Part shown: one piece after another, positions 15,184 to 23,278 of the stretch
Numbering within the stretch: the stretch's first letter is position 1
Layout: every line of letters begins with the position of its first letter
Origin: a gamma proteobacterium L18
GTDB lineage: Bacteria; Pseudomonadota; Gammaproteobacteria; Pseudomonadales; Pseudomonadaceae
Length of the DNA: 39,066 nt
NCBI GenBank assembly: GCA_000497835.1
Contig: KI547177.1
Span: 1 to 39,066 of the forward strand
Direction: 5' to 3'
Translations under genes and position numbers: made by a program
Notes under the pieces: generated by a model
Database searches by the model: none
What the model was told of the DNA's origin: nothing
Seen by the model: the letters and a program-made list of their open reading frames with translations, nothing else

Positions 15184-16230
15184 ATGGACGAGGCAAAACT
15201 CAACGACTTCATGGGCAAGCTGGTGTCCGACATGGGCGCCGCCGCCATGCTCGCCAATGTGATACTGGGCGACGAACTGGGCCTGTACAAGGCCATGGCC
15301 GATAGCCGCCCGGTCACCCCACAGACACTCGCTGCCCAGACCGGCTGCCACCCGCGGCTGATCCGCGAGTGGCTCAATGCCCATGTTGCGTCCGGCTACA
15401 TGGAACATCACGACGGCCACTTTGTCCTGCCCGAAGAGCAGGCGCTGGCGCTGGCCATCGAGGATTCGCCCGTGTACGTGGCCGGCGGCATGATGGTGGT
15501 GGCGTCGATGTTTCACGACAAGGACAAGCTGGTGGCTGCCATGCGCGGCGACGGCGGCCTGGCGTGGGGCGATCACCACCCCTGCATGTTCAGCGGTACC
15601 GAGCGATTTTTCCGGCCTGGCTACAAAAGCTTTCTGGTGGCCCAATGGCTGCCGGCGCTTGACGGGGTGGTGGACAAGCTCAACGCGGGTGCCCAGGTCG
15701 CCGACATCGGCTGCGGGCATGGCGCCTCGACGGTGGTGATGGCCCAGGCCTTCCCGGCGTCGCGCTTCACGGGCTTCGACTACCACGCGCCATCCATCGC
15801 CACGGCCACGCAGCGTGCCAATGAAGGTGGCGTCGATGATCGCGCTCGTTTCGCCCAGGCGACGGCCAAGGATTTTCCCGGCACCGATTACGACCTGATC
15901 TGTTATTTCGATTGCCTGCACGACATGGGCGATCCAGTGGGCGCTGCGCAGCATGCCTATCAGGCGCTCAAGCCGGACGGCACCGTATTGTTGGTAGAGC
16001 CCTTTGCCAACGACACCCTCGACGAGAACATCAACCCGGTGGGACGGCTGTTCTATGCGGCTTCGACGTTCATCTGCACGCCCAATTCGCTGTCCCAGGA
16101 AGTGGGGTTGGGGTTAGGGGCACAGGCGGGGGAAGCGCGGTTGCGCGAGGTGTTCGAGGCGGCCGGGTTCCGCAGCTTTCGGCGCGCAACGCAAACGCCG
16201 TTCAACCTGATTCTGGAGGCGCGCAGATAA
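15184..16230 (+). CDS. Class I SAM-dependent methyltransferase with N-terminal winged helix
   Basis: The 348-residue protein has an N-terminal dimerisation/winged-helix region (LNDFMGKLVSDMGAAAMLANVILGDELGLYKAM, then TLAAQTGCHPRLIREWLNAHVASGYM) and a C-terminal methyltransferase fold. The SAM motif is VADIGCGHGAS (about 174-184), followed by an acidic residue in TGFDYH and motif IV-like YDLICYFDCLHDMGDP. This layout resembles small-molecule O- or C-methyltransferases. ATG 15184 is preferred because AGGAGG lies at 15171-15176; an in-frame start 48 bases upstream lacks this. Acceptor substrate is unknown. Confidence 0.87.
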   Translation: MDEAKLNDFMGKLVSDMGAAAMLANVILGDELGLYKAMADSRPVTPQTLAAQTGCHPRLIREWLNAHVASGYMEHHDGHFVLPEEQALALAIEDSPVYVAGGMMVVASMFHDKDKLVAAMRGDGGLAWGDHHPCMFSGTERFFRPGYKSFLVAQWLPALDGVVDKLNAGAQVADIGCGHGASTVVMAQAFPASRFTGFDYHAPSIATATQRANEGGVDDRARFAQATAKDFPGTDYDLICYFDCLHDMGDPVGAAQHAYQALKPDGTVLLVEPFANDTLDENINPVGRLFYAASTFICTPNSLSQEVGLGLGAQAGEARLREVFEAAGFRSFRRATQTPFNLILEARR

Positions 16231-16357
16231 TCCAGCAACGGTGAACATGTTCGATGAGTGCGCAGCAGCGAGGCGTCTATTTCCGAACTCTGCGCGCTTT
16301 TGGAGGGTCACAGTCTGGCGCATGTCGCATGGACTTCAACCCGAAAGGAGAACGAAC

Positions 16358-17401
16358 ATGTTCGATCTGACTCGCTTGAACTTCACCCGTACCCGCGTCG
16401 CCTGCCTGGTGGCCGTCATGACGGCAGGGCTGCCGTTGGCCCATGCCGATGACCTGTTGTTGGTGGGTAACAAGGACGGCGCCAGCGTTTCGGCCCTCAG
16501 CCTGCAGGACGGCAGGCAAGTGGCGCGTCTGCCGGTCGGCACGGGGCCCCATGAGGTTATCGTGGCCGCCGATGGCCGCCTGGCCGTAGTAGGCAACTAC
16601 GGTGCGCGGGGCGTGCCCAACAACAGCCTGAGCGTGATCGACTGGGCGTCGCGCAAGGTGGCGCGCACCATTGACCTGGGCCAGGATTCACGGCCTCACG
16701 GGATTCGCTTTCTGCCCGACAATAAACGCGTGGTGGTCACCACCGAAGACAGCGAACGCCTGCTGGTGGTCGACTTGGTGCTGGGCAAGGTGCAGCAGCG
16801 CATCGACATAGGGGGCGGGCAGCCGCACATGGTGGTGCTGTCCCCGAGCGCCGACCGCGCCTACGTTACCCACGTCAAGGGCGGCAGCCTGTCGGTGGTC
16901 GACCTTGCCGGGCAGCGCAAGATCGCGACGGTGCCCACTGGCAACAGCACCGAAGGGATCGCCATCAATCAGGCCGGCACGCAGGTATGGGTCAGCAATC
17001 GGGAAGACAATGAGGTGGCAATTGTCGATACTCAGACTTTGAAAGTGGTTGATCGCATCAAGACTGGCGACTTTCCCATCCGCATCGTCATGACCCCCGA
17101 TGGCAAGCAGGCGCTGGTGACCTGCGCCAAGTCCGCTGAGTTGTCGGTGATCGACGTGGCGCAGCGGCGTGAAGTGAAGCGCGTCAATCTGGCCTTCGAC
17201 GGTGCGAAGTATCGCCAGACCCTGTTGGGCGCGGCTGCGCTGCCGATCGGCGCCGTGGTGTCGGACGACGGCAAGCGTGCCTACGTGGCAATCAGTGGCG
17301 GCGATGAGGTGGCCGTCATTGATACCGCGACCTGGACCGTCCAGGCCCGCTGGCCAGCCGGTCCGGAACCGGATGCCCTGGCCCTGGTACCGATGGGTTA
17401 A
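16358..17401 (+). CDS. Secreted YVTN-family beta-propeller protein
   Basis: The 347-residue protein has a signal peptide (TRTRVACLVAVMTAGLPLAHA, cleavage about residue 31) and then repeated blades with the pattern VxVxDxxxxxVxxxIxxGxxPxxIxxSPDGxxxxV, for example LLVVDLVLGKVQQRIDIGGGQPHMVVLSPSADRAYVTH and VAIVDTQTLKVVDRIKTGDFPIRIVMTPDGKQALVT. About seven blades fit the length. ATG 16358 follows GAAAGGAGAACGAAC. Such propellers are periplasmic or surface scaffolds, sometimes linked to quinohemoprotein or copper systems; no such partner is nearby. The 127-base gap before it (16231-16357) shows no clear element. Confidence 0.85.
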   Translation: MFDLTRLNFTRTRVACLVAVMTAGLPLAHADDLLLVGNKDGASVSALSLQDGRQVARLPVGTGPHEVIVAADGRLAVVGNYGARGVPNNSLSVIDWASRKVARTIDLGQDSRPHGIRFLPDNKRVVVTTEDSERLLVVDLVLGKVQQRIDIGGGQPHMVVLSPSADRAYVTHVKGGSLSVVDLAGQRKIATVPTGNSTEGIAINQAGTQVWVSNREDNEVAIVDTQTLKVVDRIKTGDFPIRIVMTPDGKQALVTCAKSAELSVIDVAQRREVKRVNLAFDGAKYRQTLLGAAALPIGAVVSDDGKRAYVAISGGDEVAVIDTATWTVQARWPAGPEPDALALVPMG

Positions 17402-17406
17402 CACTT

Positions 17407-17434
17407 GTAGCCGCAGCCTGGCGGCAGCGGCTAC
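17407..17434. repeat. REP-like palindrome
   Basis: GTAGCCGC and GCGGCTAC arms enclose AGCCTGGCGGCA. It lies directly after the stop of the YVTN gene and may act as its transcript end. Confidence 0.7.
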
Positions 17435-17467
17435 AGTCTTCACCACCCAGATTACGAGGAAACGGCA

Positions 17468-18145
17468 ATGAACATACTGATGGTTCTGACCTCACACGAT
17501 CAATTGGGTAACACCGGCCGCAAGACCGGTTTCTGGCTGGAAGAGTTCGCCGCGCCGTATTACGCCTTCAAGGACGCCGGCGCCCAGCTCGTGCTGGCGT
17601 CGCCGGCCGGTGGGCAGCCGCCATTGGACCCCAAAAGCGACGAGCCGGATTCGCAGACCGCGCTGACCCAGCGCTTCAAGGCCGACCCGGCTGCCCAGCA
17701 GGCGCTGGCCAATACCGTGAAGCTGGACAGCGTCCACGCCGCAGACTTTGACGGTGTGTTCTACCCAGGCGGCCATGGCCCGCTGTGGGACCTGGCAGAG
17801 TCGCCCGTGTCCATCGCCCTGATCGAATCGTTCGAGCGCGCCGGCAAGCCGATTTCCTTCGTGTGTCACGCCCCTGGCGTGCTGCGCCACCTCAAGGCTG
17901 CCAATGGCCAGCCGCTGGTCAAGGGCCGTCGGGTCAGTGGCTTTACCAACTCCGAAGAGGAGGGCGTTGGCCTGACCGACGTGGTGCCGTTCCTGGTCGA
18001 GGATGAGTTCAAGGCGCTGGGGGCGTTGTATGAAAAAGGGCCGGATTGGCAGTCGTTCGTCATCGAGGATGGGCTGCTGATTACCGGCCAGAACCCGGGC
18101 AGTTCCGAGGCCGTGGCGCAGGCGCTGCTCAAGCGTCTGGCCTGA
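17468..18145 (+). CDS. DJ-1/PfpI superfamily protein, Hsp31-like glyoxalase III/chaperone type
   Basis: The 225-residue protein has the class I glutamine-amidotransferase-like fold. The nucleophile elbow is FVCHAPG with C133 and H134. The glutamate of the Hsp31-type triad is likely E25 (GFWLEEFAAPY), and GGHG (101-104) forms the oxyanion region. These features match the Hsp31/GATase1 branch, reported as methylglyoxal-detoxifying or deglycase-like enzymes and chaperones. GAGGA lies 8-12 bases before the ATG. Exact activity is not fixed by the sequence. Confidence 0.88.
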   Translation: MNILMVLTSHDQLGNTGRKTGFWLEEFAAPYYAFKDAGAQLVLASPAGGQPPLDPKSDEPDSQTALTQRFKADPAAQQALANTVKLDSVHAADFDGVFYPGGHGPLWDLAESPVSIALIESFERAGKPISFVCHAPGVLRHLKAANGQPLVKGRRVSGFTNSEEEGVGLTDVVPFLVEDEFKALGALYEKGPDWQSFVIEDGLLITGQNPGSSEAVAQALLKRLA

Positions 18146-18169
18146 TCGCCTGCTCCCACAGCGGTGGGT

Positions 18170-18222
18170 CAGCCAGTGCGCGGCGCCTGTGACGCGACCT
18201 GACGGCCGCTGCTACGGGTTGT
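18170..18222. repeat. Dispersed intergenic repeat, second family
   Basis: A close copy of 114-166: CAGCCAGT, GTGACGCG, CGGCCGC and GGTTGT occur in the same order and spacing. Confidence 0.6.
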
Positions 18223-18291
18223 GCTACAGGAGTTGCGCGGCTGATCAGGGCTGAGCATCATTGCCCTCTCAATCGTTGCGAGGAAGCTGAC

Positions 18292-18765
18292 ATGAGTGAA
18301 GCACAACGCCCACCGCTGCCCCCCTTCACCCTGGAAACCGCCATCCAGAAAGTCCGTGGCGCCGAGGACGGTTGGAACTCGCGCGATGCCGCCAAGGTGG
18401 CCCTGGCCTATACCGAGGACACCTACTGGCGCAACCGTAGCGAATTCATCGAAGGCCGCGCCCAGGCCCAGGCGTTTCTTGAGCGCAAGTGGCGCAAGGA
18501 ATTGGACTACCGGTTGATCAAGGAACTGTGGGCCTTCACCGATAACCGCATCGCGGTGCGCTACGCCTATGAGTGGCATGACGACTCAGGCAACTGGTTC
18601 CGCTCCTACGGTAACGAAAACTGGGAGTTCGCCGCCAATGGGCTGATGCAGCGCCGCTTCGCCTGCATCAACGACCTGCCGATCGCCGAATCCGAGCGTA
18701 AATACCACTGGCCGCTGGGCCGTCGCCCCGATGACCACCCCGGCCTCAGCGACCTGGGCCTCTGA
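18292..18765 (+). CDS. DUF1348 (NTF2/SnoaL-like) protein
   Basis: The 157-residue soluble protein has the cone-shaped NTF2-like pattern: an opening helix (TLETAIQKVRGAEDGWNSRDAAKVALAYTEDTYWRNR) and the DUF1348 strings FIEGRAQAQAFLERKWRKELDYRLIKELWAF, RFAYEWHDD-like RYAYEWHDDSGNWFRSYGNENWEF, and a conserved C-terminal LPIAESERKYHWPLGRRPDDHP. GAGGAAG precedes the ATG. The family is widespread in soil bacteria and has no settled function. Confidence 0.87.
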   Translation: MSEAQRPPLPPFTLETAIQKVRGAEDGWNSRDAAKVALAYTEDTYWRNRSEFIEGRAQAQAFLERKWRKELDYRLIKELWAFTDNRIAVRYAYEWHDDSGNWFRSYGNENWEFAANGLMQRRFACINDLPIAESERKYHWPLGRRPDDHPGLSDLGL

Positions 18766-18778
18766 AACCGTGCGGGAG

Positions 18779-19552
18779 CTACATCATTTCGGCGTCGGCC
18801 GGGGTTCGCAGGTCGGCTGCCGGCGCCGGCCTTTCGGGCGTGGCGCCGTCCAGCAAGGTATAGCAAGGCAGCAGTGCGCGGATTTCATCGACCGTGTTGA
18901 ACATCATCACGTCGATGATGGATAGGTTGGCCACGAATGCACCCCGGTACTGGCGATAGACAACGTCGTCCATCCTGAAGAATTTCAACCCCAGGCCATG
19001 CCGGGCAAAGTACCCGTGTTCATACAGCCCCGTGCCGCCGATCGGGTTGATGTACACCGATGCCCCCAGCTGCCGCGCGGTCTGTACCACGCGGTGCTGT
19101 TTGTCGAGGGCGATGATCTTCAGGTCCGAGGCACGGTAGATCGGCGTAGGGATGTGCAGGTACGCACAGAGCTGGCGAATCGAATGTTCGATATACACAG
19201 CCAGGTTGCGTTCCGGGTAGCGAATCAATGATTCGATCACGGGCATGGCCTGACGAAAGCAAGGCGCCTTGGCATAGCTTGAAGCAATCAGATTGATCAG
19301 CCGCTGCGCTTCATCGGCGAAGTTGTCGCTTAACTGACGCTGGTTGATCGCCAGTTTGAACCGATCCTTTTTCATCGGGAAGGTCAGCAGTTTGGCTTCG
19401 TTGTTGAAGAGAATATTGTTGCGGTTAACCCAGCCCGATTTGATGTATTGCAAGTCGTCGCCCAGCACGAACCTATCGCAAGCGGCAATCAACTGGAAAT
19501 AGCCGAGGTAGGGGAACAAGTAAGGTTGCATCATCGCAATGGTTGTAGACAT
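18779..19552 (-). CDS. WbqC-like family protein
   Basis: The 257-residue product carries the WbqC opening AMMQPYLFPYLGYFQLIAACDRFVLGDDLQYIKSGWVNRN, then YLHIPTPIYRASDL and YINPIGGTGLYEHGYFARHGLGLKFFRMD. WbqC-like proteins occur in O-antigen and other surface polysaccharide loci and are thought to help make or transfer modified sugars; the exact step is unresolved. Here it is paired with a glycosyltransferase 70 bases upstream on the same strand, away from any larger polysaccharide cluster. Confidence 0.88.
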   Translation of the reverse strand: MSTTIAMMQPYLFPYLGYFQLIAACDRFVLGDDLQYIKSGWVNRNNILFNNEAKLLTFPMKKDRFKLAINQRQLSDNFADEAQRLINLIASSYAKAPCFRQAMPVIESLIRYPERNLAVYIEHSIRQLCAYLHIPTPIYRASDLKIIALDKQHRVVQTARQLGASVYINPIGGTGLYEHGYFARHGLGLKFFRMDDVVYRQYRGAFVANLSIIDVMMFNTVDEIRALLPCYTLLDGATPERPAPAADLRTPADAEMM

Positions 19553-19622
19553 TATCGCTCCTCCGTTTTTTGGGGTGGTCTACTTCCAGGTCATGAGCAA
19601 CCGTCATGACGACCATTGGGAT

Positions 19623-20540
19623 TCAGGTGGCGGTGGGTATCAAACGTTTGAACAGGTTGACGCTGACATTGCGGGCCACCAGCATCAGCGCCTGCAACTT
19701 TTGCAGCGGTGAAATGGCCGCTAGCGACAAGGCAAATACCTGCACCAGAAAATACTCGTACAGCACCTGGTTACCCTGCCGGTGGTAATAGTTGGCCAGC
19801 GCCGAACAGGTGTGCAGGCTCATGTGCAGTTTGCGTTTTTTCGAGCGCATGGAAAAAATGCCGCCGGGGTGCACGCGATATTTTGCCGGTTTGATCTGCC
19901 CCAGGAACTTGCCCTTGCCATGGGCGCCCAGCAGCGACCACCAGCACATGTCGCCCAAGGGGGCGCCCACCAATTCCGGCGGCAGCTCGTGAAAGACATT
20001 GCGGAAGCACACGGTCAGGGTCGACAGCTGTCTGCCTTTTTGCAGCTCCAGCGCGCTGGCATCGCGGCGTAGTTTGCCCTGCAACTGGATGCCGCGTTCG
20101 CCATGGATATCGAAGGCCATGGCGTCGTGGTAGGTCATGACGTAATCGGGGTGGCTTTCGAGGAAATCGACCTGAATCTGCAGCTTGTGCGGATCGGTCC
20201 AATAATCATCGCCCTCGCAGTAAGCGATATAGCGCCCACGCGCCTCCTTGAACAGGCCGGGCGTACATTCCTTGCCTTGCTGGTATTGATTCACCGAGTG
20301 GTAGAACGGCCGGATAATACCGGGATAACGTTGTGCATACCGGGCCAGGATCTGCGCAGTGCCATCGGTGGAGGCGTCATCATTGACCAGTACTTCGTAC
20401 GGGAAGGTGGTGCGCTGCGCGATAAAACCATCCAGCGCCTGGGCCAGAAAATCTTCGTGATTGAAGGTGGGGCAAACGATGCTTAACAGCGGGGTATCAG
20501 GCGAAATGACAGGTGCAGTCGTGATCGGGGTGACGGTCAT
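19623..20540 (-). CDS. Family 2 glycosyltransferase
   Basis: The 305-residue GT-A enzyme begins its fold with LLSIVCPTFNHEDFLAQALDGFIAQ, then VLVNDDASTDGT (52-61), and a DxD-equivalent YCEGDDYWTD (about 107-116) that holds metal and nucleotide-sugar. The GKECTPGLFKEARGRYIAYCEGDD block is typical of glycosyltransferases that act on surface glycans. A helical C-terminus follows, with no clear membrane anchor. It is the first gene of a two-gene unit with the WbqC-like gene. Donor and acceptor are unknown. Confidence 0.9.
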   Translation of the reverse strand: MTVTPITTAPVISPDTPLLSIVCPTFNHEDFLAQALDGFIAQRTTFPYEVLVNDDASTDGTAQILARYAQRYPGIIRPFYHSVNQYQQGKECTPGLFKEARGRYIAYCEGDDYWTDPHKLQIQVDFLESHPDYVMTYHDAMAFDIHGERGIQLQGKLRRDASALELQKGRQLSTLTVCFRNVFHELPPELVGAPLGDMCWWSLLGAHGKGKFLGQIKPAKYRVHPGGIFSMRSKKRKLHMSLHTCSALANYYHRQGNQVLYEYFLVQVFALSLAAISPLQKLQALMLVARNVSVNLFKRLIPTAT

Positions 20541-20734
20541 GGTTCAGCTACTCGGCATTCTGAAAAGCAATAAATGAAGTGGCACATGAGTCGACCTATC
20601 CATTTCCACGGCCCTCCACAACGGAGGGCATACGTACTGCAAAGACAGTGTCTTGGGTGCTTTGCTGACCGAGACTAATTAAGTATGACGTTTGAACTTA
20701 ATGAATGAGCCACAGTCCCGCGTTGACGTAGATA

Positions 20735-20763
20735 GGTATCGTCTATGCGATTCCCACTGTCAA
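20735..20763 (-). promoter_or_regulatory. Weak putative promoter for the glycosyltransferase unit
   Basis: On the minus strand TTGACA (20763-20758) is followed 17 bases on by GATACC (20740-20735). The -35 is perfect and the -10 poor. Two further TGACA words occur upstream on the same strand (near 20770 and 20782). The gap 20541-20848 is otherwise AT-rich and shows no gene; a long leader of about 190 bases would result. Confidence 0.3.
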
Positions 20764-20841
20764 CCGCTTTTGTCAAGGGTTTGTCAGTTTTTCGATACGC
20801 GGTTGTAGATGATCTGTAGGTGATTGATTTTATGGGTTGTC

Positions 20842-20886
20842 AAAAAAACCACATCCCCGTCAACGATGTCGTTGACGGGGATGTGG
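20842..20886 (-). terminator. Strong intrinsic terminator after dctA
   Basis: CCACATCCCCGTCAACGA (20849-20866) is the exact reverse complement of 20869-20886, an 18-bp perfect stem with a TG centre. Reading the minus strand, the stem is followed by seven T (20848-20842). It lies 65 bases after the dctA stop. Confidence 0.9.
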
Positions 20887-20950
20887 GTGGCCGATAGTCA
20901 ATATATATAGGGTGGCACTTAATCCTTTCTGCAAGTTGTTATCATGTCCT

Positions 20951-22261
20951 TTATGACTGACGGGTCAATTGTTGCGCCAGTATTTCGCGATCCAGTTCCT
21001 TTTCCCAGGCCGATACCACCAGCGTTGCCACGGCATTGCCGATCAGGTTGGTGATGGCGAGGCCCGTGCCCATGAAACGATGAATACCCAATATCAGCAC
21101 CATGCCCGCTACAGGCACCAGCGGCACCACCATCAACGTGCTGGTCAGCATGACGAAGGCCGCCCCCGACACACCGCTGGCGCCTTTGGAGGTCATCATG
21201 GCGACGACGATCAGGGTCAATTGCTGTGACAGGCTCAAGTCGATGTTCAACGCCTGGGCGATGAACAGCACGGCCATGGTCAGGTAGATATTGGTGCCGT
21301 CGAGGTTGAACGAGTAACCGGTTGGAATCACGAGGCCCACCACCGGCTTGGAGCAGCCCAGGCGCTGCAGTTTCTCCATCATCTGCGGCAGCACCACTTC
21401 CGATGAACTGGTGCCCAGCACCACCAGCAACTCCTCCTTGATGTAGGCCATGAGGCGCAGGATGCTGAAACCGCACACCCGCGCCACCGCCCCCAGCACC
21501 ACGATGACGAAGAGGGCGCACAGCAGATAGAAACTGGCCACCAGCTTCATCAGCGGCAGCAGCGAGCCCACGCCGTAGGTGCCTACCGTGAAGGCAATCG
21601 CCCCGAACGCGCCCAGTGCCGACAGCTTGGCAATGATGTGCACGATGCGAAAAAACACCCCCGACAGCCCTTCGATCAGGTCAAATACCGGCTTGCCCTT
21701 GTCCCCCATGGAGGACAGCGCGCAGCCGAACAGCACCGACACCAGCAGGATGCACAGCACATTGCCCTCGGCGAACGCCTGCACGAAGGTGGTGGGGATG
21801 ATGCCCATCAAGAACTCGACCATGTGCAGGTGCTGGGCCTTTTCCGCGTAGCCGGTCACCGCCGAGGCGTCCAGGGTGTTGACGTCGATATTGAAGCCGC
21901 CACCGGCGTTGAGCAGGTGGCCGCCCACCAGCCCGATCAGCAGTGACAGGCTGGAAATCACTTCGAAATACAGCAGCGCCTTGCCGCCCACCCGGCCCAC
22001 CTTCTTCAGGTCGCGCATGCCGGCGATACCGGTTACCACCGTGCAAAACACCACCGGGCCGATGATCATCTTGATCAGCTTGATGAACGCGTCGCCCAAT
22101 GGCTTCAGGTCGGCAGCAAAGGTGGGCCACAGGTGGCCGACGATGACGCCAGCCAGGATGCCGATCAGCACCTGCACGTACATGGCTTTGTAGAACGGCT
22201 GCCTGGCCTGGGTGGCGGGTGGCGTCGCATCGGCGTGGCGGGAGGCTTGCAGGGGGGTCAT
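20951..22261 (-). CDS. dctA: C4-dicarboxylate/proton or sodium symporter, DctA type
   Basis: The 436-residue inner-membrane carrier of the DAACS family has about eight TM helices plus two re-entrant hairpins. Markers in order: YVQVLIGILAGVIVGHLWP, LKPLGDAFIKLIKMIIGPVVFCTVVTGIA, the HP1 serine motif GTSSSEVVLPQM, the TM7 NLDGTNIYLTMAVLFIAQA and HP2 TSKGASGVSGAAFVML. ATG 22261 is preferred over a longer frame to 22390, whose leader overlaps the previous gene. It lies 53 bases downstream of the LigI-like lactonase, so in this locus it probably imports the di- or tricarboxylate that the lactonase pathway uses rather than serving only succinate and malate. A strong terminator ends the unit. Confidence 0.9.
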   Translation of the reverse strand: MTPLQASRHADATPPATQARQPFYKAMYVQVLIGILAGVIVGHLWPTFAADLKPLGDAFIKLIKMIIGPVVFCTVVTGIAGMRDLKKVGRVGGKALLYFEVISSLSLLIGLVGGHLLNAGGGFNIDVNTLDASAVTGYAEKAQHLHMVEFLMGIIPTTFVQAFAEGNVLCILLVSVLFGCALSSMGDKGKPVFDLIEGLSGVFFRIVHIIAKLSALGAFGAIAFTVGTYGVGSLLPLMKLVASFYLLCALFVIVVLGAVARVCGFSILRLMAYIKEELLVVLGTSSSEVVLPQMMEKLQRLGCSKPVVGLVIPTGYSFNLDGTNIYLTMAVLFIAQALNIDLSLSQQLTLIVVAMMTSKGASGVSGAAFVMLTSTLMVVPLVPVAGMVLILGIHRFMGTGLAITNLIGNAVATLVVSAWEKELDREILAQQLTRQS

Positions 22262-22314
22262 GGCTGGACTCTTCGATTGTCTTATTGTTGGAAGGCGTGC
22301 GCGCGGCTGGCGGT

Positions 22315-23178
22315 TCAGCGTCCGTAGAGGGTGAGCGGGTTGTCCACCAGCAGTTTGTGCCGCAAATGGGGATCGGAACAGAACGTGCACATCAAGTCCA
22401 CGAGCCCGCCGTCGTTGGGCATGTCCTGGCTGATGTTGGGGTGCGGCCAGTCAGTGCCCCACAGCACCCGATCCGGCGCGGCCTGGATCAGCCGTTCGGC
22501 GAAGGGGATGGCATCCTCGAAGGGTTTGCGCCCGGCCGATACACGCTCCGGGCCACACACCTTGACCCAGGCCAGCGGGTTTTCCATCAAGCCCAGCAGG
22601 GCCTGGAACGCAGGTTGTGCCAGCCCGTCGCCGGCTTTCACACGCCCCATGTGGTCGATCACGAAAGGCACCGGGATGCGCGCCAGACGGTCGGCGTAGG
22701 TGACGATGTCCTGGGCGTCCAGGTGCAGCACCACATGCCAGCCCAGGTCGGCCAGGCGGTCGATGGTCTGGTCGAAGACCTCGAGGTCCGGGGCGCCGCC
22801 CAAGTGGGCGACGAAGTTGAACCGCACCCCGCGCACGCCGCCGTCATCCAGGGCCTGCAACTGCTGGTCGGTCTCGCTGCCGTCGACGATCGCCACGCCG
22901 CGGTAGCGCCCCTCGCCACGCACAATGGCGTCCAGCATGGCGCGGTTGTCGCTGCCGTGGCAGCTGGCCTGGACGATGACCCCGCGGCTCAGGCCCAGAT
23001 GGTCATGCAGCGACCGCAACTGCTCATAGGGGGCATCGGGTGGGGTGTAGCTGCGATCAGCCGCGTAAGGGAATTGTGCGCCAGGTCCAAAGACGTGGCA
23101 GTGGGCATCCCAGGCCCCCTGGGGCAGCGACTGGCGGGGGCGGATGGGGTGGGCGTCGGGGGGCAGACAGCTTTTCAT
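22315..23178 (-). CDS. Amidohydrolase, LigI-like 2-pyrone-4,6-dicarboxylate lactonase family
   Basis: The 287-residue TIM-barrel hydrolase matches the LigI pattern from end to end: GAWDAHCHVFGP (HxH metal-site region), FPYAADRSYTPPDAP, QASCHGSDN, VRGVRFNF, WHVVLHLDA, PVPFVIDHMGR and the catalytic aspartate in WGTDWPHPN, followed by PNDGGLVDLM. LigI hydrolyses the pyrone lactone to open-chain oxalomesaconate in the 4,5-cleavage route for aromatic acids. Related COG3618 members act on galactarolactones and sulfomuconolactone. The start 23178 has AAGGA upstream on the minus strand; the longer frame to 23226 lacks this. It sits between a LysR regulator and a DctA-type importer, so a carboxylated lactone is the likely substrate. 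Confidence 0.82.
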   Translation of the reverse strand: MKSCLPPDAHPIRPRQSLPQGAWDAHCHVFGPGAQFPYAADRSYTPPDAPYEQLRSLHDHLGLSRGVIVQASCHGSDNRAMLDAIVRGEGRYRGVAIVDGSETDQQLQALDDGGVRGVRFNFVAHLGGAPDLEVFDQTIDRLADLGWHVVLHLDAQDIVTYADRLARIPVPFVIDHMGRVKAGDGLAQPAFQALLGLMENPLAWVKVCGPERVSAGRKPFEDAIPFAERLIQAAPDRVLWGTDWPHPNISQDMPNDGGLVDLMCTFCSDPHLRHKLLVDNPLTLYGR

Positions 23179-23261
23179 CACGTATCCTTTGCAGGTGTTG
23201 TTGTGAGGTGATGGTCGCGCCGACACCCGTGGGCAACAACAGGGCTACCTTTCTAGCTGCT

Positions 23262-23276
23262 ATGCAGTTTTTGCAT
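23262..23276. promoter_or_regulatory. Candidate LysR-type operator
   Basis: ATGCAGTTTTTGCAT is a perfect 5-5-5 palindrome containing TGCA-N5-TGCA, which fits the T-N11-A LysR box (T at 23263, A at 23275). It lies just past the regulator stop and about 85 bases upstream of the lactonase start, a usual place for a LysR activation site. Confidence 0.5.
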
Positions 23277-23278
23277 GC

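Noticed and set aside
20758..20790. Three TGACA words in a row upstream of the glycosyltransferase
   Set aside because: Spacings differ (11 and 13 bases) and no regulator gene is adjacent, so an operator cannot be supported.
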